From contig CM064430.1 of NCBI GenBank assembly GCA_032690845.1, forward strand, positions 7,178,949-7,242,948: a stretch of 64,000 bases of DNA, read 5' to 3'. Position numbers and translations under genes: made by a program. Positions within the stretch are counted from its first letter, which is position 1. Each line of letters begins with the position of its first letter. The notes under the pieces were generated by a model. The model worked only from the letters and a program-made list of their open reading frames with translations, had not been told where the DNA came from and did not search any database. This document shows positions 59,116 to 64,000 of this stretch, piece by piece. The stretch is from Eleusine coracana subsp. coracana (Eukaryota > Streptophyta > Magnoliopsida > Poales > Poaceae).

Positions 59116-60659
59116 TCAACCACTCTTGTAGACATTCAGACTGGATCTGAACTCAGTGAAGACAGAAGAGGGTAGTTCTTTGGTGAAGATATCCGCATAC
59201 TGAGATGTAGTGGGCACATGAAGGACACGAACATTACCAGCAGCTACCTTGTCACGGACAAAATGCAGATCGATCTCGATGTGCTTAGTGCGCTGATGCT
59301 GCACAGGATTCATCGAGAGATAGACAGCACTGACATTATCACAATAGACAACAGTAGCTCGCCTAATTGGACAGTGTAAGTCCTCCAATAACTGGCGCAA
59401 CCAACTAGCTTCAGCAACGGCATTAACAACAGCTCGATATTCGGCCTCAGCACTGGAACGTGACATAATCCGCTGCCGCTTCGAAGACCAAGAGATGAGA
59501 TTGTCCCCCAAAAAAACACCATAACCAGATGTAGAGCGACGAGTGGTAGGACAACCTGCCCAGTCAGCATCTGAATAGGCAACCAAATCCGTCACAGGAG
59601 AGCGATGCAATATCAGGCCATAATCAATTGTGCCACGAATATAGCGAAGAATCCGCTTTATCAGAGCTAAGTGAGGCTCACGAGGGTCATGCACAAACAA
59701 ACAAACCTGCTGCACAGCATACACAATATCAGGGCGAGTGAATGTTAGATACTGCAACGCTCCAGCCAAACCACGGTAATGAGTAGCATCGACCACGGGA
59801 GCACCATCAAGGGAGAGCTTGGCACAGGTATCAACTAGGGTAGAACAGGGCTTGCAATCGGTCATGCCAGCTCGAGCTAGAATATCCAACATGTACTGCC
59901 TCTGAGAGAGAAACAAGCCACCAGGACACGATGTCACAGAGACTCCCAAAAACTAATGCAAAGGCCCCAAATCCTTCATCGAAAACTCAGAAGTGAGAGA
60001 GTCGATGACATGACGAAGTACGGAGACAGAGGATGCAGTGAGAACAATATCATCAACATAAAGCAGCAAATAAACTGTGTCTAACTCACGTCGATAGATA
60101 AACAAGGATGTATCTGACCGAGCACCAACAAAACCAAGGGTTAAAATGTAAGAGGCAAACTGAGTGTACCAGGCATGTAGAGCTTGCTTCAAACCATAAA
60201 GTGACTTGTTGAGACGGCAAACATGATCCGAAAGAGCGGGGTCGACAAACCCTGATGGTTGTTCACAATACACAGTTCTGTCAAGGTACCATGAAGAAAA
60301 GCATTCTTTACATCCAACTGATGAACTGGCCAAGAGTGAGAGAGAGCCACAGATAGCATGGTATGAATAGTTGCGGGCTTCACAACAGGGCTAAATGTCT
60401 CACCAAAATCTATACCAGGTTGTTGTGTAAATCCGTGAAGAACCCAGCGTGCCTTATATCGATCTAGAGAGCCATCAGTGAGAAACTTGTGACGATAAAT
60501 CCATTTGCCAGTCACCACATTAGCATTGGAGGGGCGTGGTACCAAGTCCCAAGTGTTGTTTGCCTGAAGAGCACTGAACTCCTCTATCATGGCGTCCCGC
60601 CAATTCGGATCAGCTAGAGCAGCACGATGGGTCTTGGGAATAGGAGACAAAGTAGACAT
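59116..60659 (-). pseudogene. Copia reverse transcriptase-RNase H, one frameshift and one stop
   Basis: Reading starts at 60659 (IPKTHRAALADPNWRDAM) and passes KWIYRHKF and HQLDVKNAFLHGTL. A one-base loss near 60,276 then shifts the frame, and the domain continues as 60333-59953, including RLNKSLYGLKQA and the catalytic LLLYVDDIVL (about 60,050). A single TAG at 59953-59955 stops the frame before it resumes to 59116 in the same phase. The RNase H motifs AYSDADWAG, SSAEAEYRA and YCDNVSA are intact. The element cannot make a full polyprotein. Confidence 0.92.
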
Positions 60660-60674
60660 CTGGAGATTTAGTCG

Positions 60675-62309
60675 CTATACGGGTAATCGAAATCTAGTCT
60701 TACCTCGGGTGCGCATAGTGTGCTGATTAACCACGGGGTCAATTGTGACAGCAGTCGGTGGAAGGCGTGTAGCATAGGGTGCACCTGAGACGGGGACCGG
60801 GGAACCGGGAACGGCAGCAGCGGTACCCGGTGTAGTCATCGGAGTACCAAATGCGAGCGCATGCGAGTGTGCGCCCAGCCCCGCACTCGGACGCGAGTGT
60901 CCAGGCGTAGCCGGAGCGATGATAGGCGCGGCAACCCGTGGTTGAAAACCGGGCGGGGGTCCGTGAGTCCCGCTGGCAACAACGTGATGAGGAAGGCCAT
61001 CACGGGTAGCGGGCGCTGACCCACTGGCAACAACGTGAGGCAAAGGGCCATCACGGGTAGTGGGCGCTGGAGGCGAGTTGGGGACGCTACTGTTGGTAGC
61101 AGTGGTGGCGCCAACACCGCCAGGGGCAGCAGCACCTAGAGGTGCGCTGGCAACAACCTGGGGTGGGACACCGGGGGTAGTGTCGCTGGCAACTACCTGT
61201 GGTAGGGGACCGACAGGGGCAGTGACACCAATACCGGGAGGACCTGCAAGAGGAGTGCCAACAGGACTAGGCGCAAAGTCAAGATCTGTGAGAAAGTCTA
61301 AGTTGGATGAATGAAGGGGTGGGGATAACTCAGCGAAGGGGAAGGAGGCCTCATCGAACACCACATGTCGAGAGATGATGATGCGATTAGAAGCAAGGTC
61401 AAGACAACGGTAACCTTTGTGCTCCGATGGGTAACCCATGAAAACACATAGGGTGGAACGAGGGGCCAATTTGTGAGGGGCAGTGGCAGACAGATTAGGG
61501 TAGCACTTGCACCCGAAGACACGTAAGTGATCATAGGTAGGGTGGACACCGTATAACACAAAGTGTGGTGTGGAGAACGAAAGTGTCTTGGTGGGTTGAA
61601 TATTGAGAAGGTAGGTTGCGGTGTGTAGTGCTTCAACCCAATAAGTGGTTGGGAGACTGGCTTGGAACATGAGTGTGCGCATGACATTGTTGGTGGAGCG
61701 AATAATGCGCTTGGCTTTGCCATTTTGAGGTGACATGTGAGGGCAAGACATGCGGATTTTAACCTCATGAGTGAGGAAAAAAGTCCGAGCGGTGGAGTTG
61801 TCGAACTCGTGACCGTTGTCGCACTGAATGCTCTTAATGGTGCAGCCAAACTGTGTAGCGACAAGCAAAAAGAAATGAGACAAAGTGGCAAACATGTCAG
61901 ATTTGAGGCGCAAGGGGAAGGTCCAAAGATAGTGAGAGCAATCATCCAATATAACAAGGTAATACTTGTAACCCGAAACACTAACAACGGGAGAGGTCCA
62001 AAGATCACAATGTATTAACTTGAAGTTTTTAACAGCTCTAGAGGTGGACCGACTAAATGGTAAGCGCACATGACGACCAAGCTGACATGCATGACACAAA
62101 GTATCAAGTTCACTTTTATTACAACTAAAATTAATGGAAGACGCTAGACGAGCTAAAGACTCATGACCAAGGTGGCCGAGACGATGATGCCAAAGGGTGG
62201 GTGTGGTGGTTGACGCCGTGAGAGCGAGGGGCGCCGATGGGTGGAAGGTGTAGAGTTGTCCGGGGCTATTGCACCTAACGATCACGTTCTTTGTTCTGAG
62301 ATCCTTCAT
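60675..62309 (-). pseudogene. Copia integrase, catalytic Glu replaced by Lys
   Basis: The zinc-binding region is present (WHHRLGHLGHESL ... CHACQLGR). So are the first two acidic residues (IHCDLW and QCDNGHEFD). The third catalytic position reads SPQNGKAKRIIRS, where Copia integrases have Glu; the codon is AAG at 61710-61712 (CTT on the + strand). The C-terminal GKM-type region (LRVFGCKCYPN, FMGYPSEHKGYRC) and a long Pro/Gly-rich linker follow. The frame ends at one TAG (60672-60674), after which the reverse transcriptase continues in phase. Confidence 0.9.
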
Positions 62310-62360
62310 AGAAAGGCCGTAAGGGTCAAATTTGACAAAACACCAATTATCAATAGTAAA

Positions 62361-63794
62361 CTAACGAATAGATATAAGGTTCTTAATGATGTGAGGGGAA
62401 ACAAGAACATGATGTAAGTGAAGCGGCCCTCGGGAGGAGGAAAAAGAGACTGTGCCAGTGGAGGTGACGGGAAGGAGTGACCCATTACCGATAACGATGC
62501 TAGAAGGAGTGGAAGAGGAAGGGGGGAAGGAGGAGGAGAGGATACCGGGGTGCGACACCATGTGGGAAGAAGCGCCGGAGTCCATCCACCAGTCGCCAGG
62601 GGGTGGTGGCTGAAGCGTCATGGTCTGAAAGGCTTGAGCCAAAGCCTGCTGATCCCAAATGCTAGGGACGGGTGCTGGAGGCGCCCATGGTTGCTGAACA
62701 GGGGGGATCGGCATGGCTGGCGGCAGACCGTAGGCGCCATAGGGAGCCCCGCCATAGTAAGGTGCAGGGAGCCCGGCAGAGGACGCGCCACCAAGAGGGG
62801 GGGTACCGCTCATGGGAACACCACCAGGCCCAGCAAGGAGGGCGTGCTGCAGCTGGGGGGCACCGCTAGGAGGTCGAGCGCCAAGGAGGCCGAAGGTGCG
62901 ACGAGGATCCGAGATGGGCCAGACCATGAAGCTGCCGGTCAGGGGATTGAAGGTCGCAGGAGAGGCCCACTGTGCACCAGGAGGGCCGAACCCAGAGGCT
63001 CCCCCGGCACCCGAGCGATGGTTTCGGTTCCGATTCTGGTTCCTGCTGCCAGTCCCGGAGCCGGACCCTTGACCACCCTGGGGTCCATAACCATGGACAT
63101 GAGGGTTGGTGGGCACAGGAGGGCGTGGTGCCGGTGGCGCAGAGGCGACAAAGGCGGAGGGCTGGGATGCCGGTGATGAGCCCCGCATGTTGAGTTTTGC
63201 GAGCTTGAGGTCGTCGAGCTTGAGCTTGAGGTCGTCATAGCAGGGGAACAGCCGCTGCCGCTGGATGATGGCACCCATGAAGGCAAACTTATCGTTGAGG
63301 CCCCGAAGGACGTTCAAGACAAGTGTGCGGTCATGAACTGTTTCGCCGAGGTCACCGAGGGCATCTGCCATGCTCTTTAGTTTACGGCAGTCATCAACGA
63401 TGGACAGATCACCTTGGACGAAGGTGCGAAACTCGGCATCTAGGAGAAGAGCGCGAGTTTCTTTGTTCCTAAGGAATTGCTTCTCTAGGGCAAGCCAGAC
63501 AGCGCACGACGTCGGGGCACACTTGTGGACGATCTCGTGGAGGTCAGGAGCAATGGTTCCGAACAACCACGACTTGACGGTGAAGTCCATCCGTTTCCAG
63601 TGAGAGTCGGCGGAGAGGTCGTCGTCGGTAAGCACGAGATCAGAGAGATCGTACTTCTCGACGATGTTGAGGAAGAGGCTCCGCCAGCGGGAGTAGTGCA
63701 GCGAAGAGAGCTCGAGGACGAGCGGCACCATGGTCTTGATATTCGGCACCGCCACAGCCTGGGCGTGCAGGTTAGCATGTTCCTGGTCACCCAT
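62361..63794 (-). pseudogene. Copia gag-protease, ended by an in-frame stop
   Basis: The frame has a 477-aa product. Residues 1-200 are the UBN2-type gag domain (LSSLHYSRWRSLFLNIVEKY, GLNDKFAFMGAIIQRQ). A Pro/Gly-rich, Arg/Asn-rich basic segment follows with no CCHC knuckle. The protease site DWWMDSGASSHM is intact. Translation ends at TAG 62361-62363, where related elements read through (typically Gln). The next block continues in the same phase. Start ATG at 63794. Confidence 0.9.
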
Positions 63795-63967
63795 GGGGAG
63801 GAGGGAGGGAGGTAGGCACAGTGTAGAGGATCAGCGATTGGAGATCACGGCACAACGACGAGGTTGGCGGCGGGGTAGGAAGGCACGCCGCAACGAGAGG
63901 ACCGACGGCGGCTAGGGTGGAGAGAGGCACGGAAGCGAGGTTTTAGGAAAGAAACCCTAGAATACCA
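63795..63967 (-). other. 5' leader of the minus-strand Copia element with partial primer-binding site
   Basis: Next to the 5' LTR the minus strand reads TGGTATTCTAGGG. Its first six bases match the usual initiator-methionine tRNA primer site, but the rest does not. Confidence 0.6.
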
Positions 63968-64000
63968 TGTAAACAGATTGAATAGAGGGAGATGATCAAT
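63968..64000 (-). repeat. 5' LTR of the minus-strand Copia element, partial
   Basis: Only its 3'-most 33 bases are in the window. They are identical to 58913-58945. Confidence 0.9.

Larger units (their letters stand above)
58913..64000 (-). mobile_element. Nearly complete Ty1/Copia retrotransposon, minus strand, cut by the window edge
   Basis: The 3' LTR is at 58913-59090. The 5' LTR begins at 63968 and runs off the window, and its 33 visible bases are identical to the 3' LTR. Between them lie gag-protease, integrase, reverse transcriptase and RNase H in Copia order, mostly in one frame. The frame is interrupted by three single stop codons and one frameshift. Short LTRs and a gag without a zinc knuckle suggest an Ale/Retrofit-like lineage (inference). 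The 5 bases outside the 3' LTR are GGAGG; the other target copy is outside the window. Confidence 0.93.

Noticed and set aside
60836..63603. Long antisense and alternate-frame ORFs over the minus-strand Copia
   Set aside because: They are shadows of the gag and integrase frames, which carry the conserved motifs.

Overview
This window is nuclear DNA from a flowering plant, almost certainly a grass (Poaceae). The evidence is GC-rich first exons with long AT-rich introns, GT-AG introns throughout, several terminal-inverted-repeat MITEs of grass type (Stowaway-, PIF/Tourist-, Mutator- and hAT-like), and Copia and Gypsy LTR elements in intergenic DNA. A panicoid grass is plausible but not proven. 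No bacterial, organellar, CRISPR or confident tRNA/rRNA genes were seen.

Layout. 0.7-3.35 kb: a decayed hAT transposase. 4.1-5.6 kb: a 772-bp tandem duplication. 5.6-11.9 kb: mostly AT-rich intergenic DNA with a SINE-like sequence, a GC-rich island and a Stowaway-like MITE. 13.8-18.65 kb: a WVD2-like/TPX2-domain microtubule protein (6 coding exons), with a 747-bp hAT element and a 532-bp Mutator-type MITE in two introns. 20.7-21.0 kb: a single-exon 83-aa secreted peptide precursor with a C-terminal two-cysteine motif resembling CTNIP/SCREW phytocytokines. 21.8-24.4 kb: an LTR-like block, probably a solo LTR.

25.1-40.5 kb is the gene-dense core, with three genes head to tail on the + strand: augmin subunit 3 (AUG3, 18 coding exons, 602 aa), a c-Myc-binding-protein (MYCBP) homologue (97 aa, first coding exon only the ATG), and a 955-aa protein with a PHD finger and a C-terminal TRF-like Myb/telobox domain. 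All exon joins were checked by eye for GT-AG sites and continuous reading frame.

44.0-54.3 kb is a degenerate Copia retrotransposon with a 5-bp target duplication (AACCG). Its 5' LTR is split by a 3.93-kb solo LTR with its own duplication (CACGG). 56.35-56.57 kb (- strand) is a conserved plant protein of unknown function (71 aa). 58.9-64.0 kb is a second, nearly complete Copia element on the - strand, with 178-bp LTRs, cut by the window edge and inactivated by stops, a frameshift and a changed integrase catalytic residue.

Two host genes act on microtubules (WVD2-like and AUG3), and two look nuclear or regulatory (MYCBP-like and PHD-Myb). Nothing suggests the host genes form one pathway or a co-regulated cluster. 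The item most worth following is the peptide precursor near 20.8 kb.
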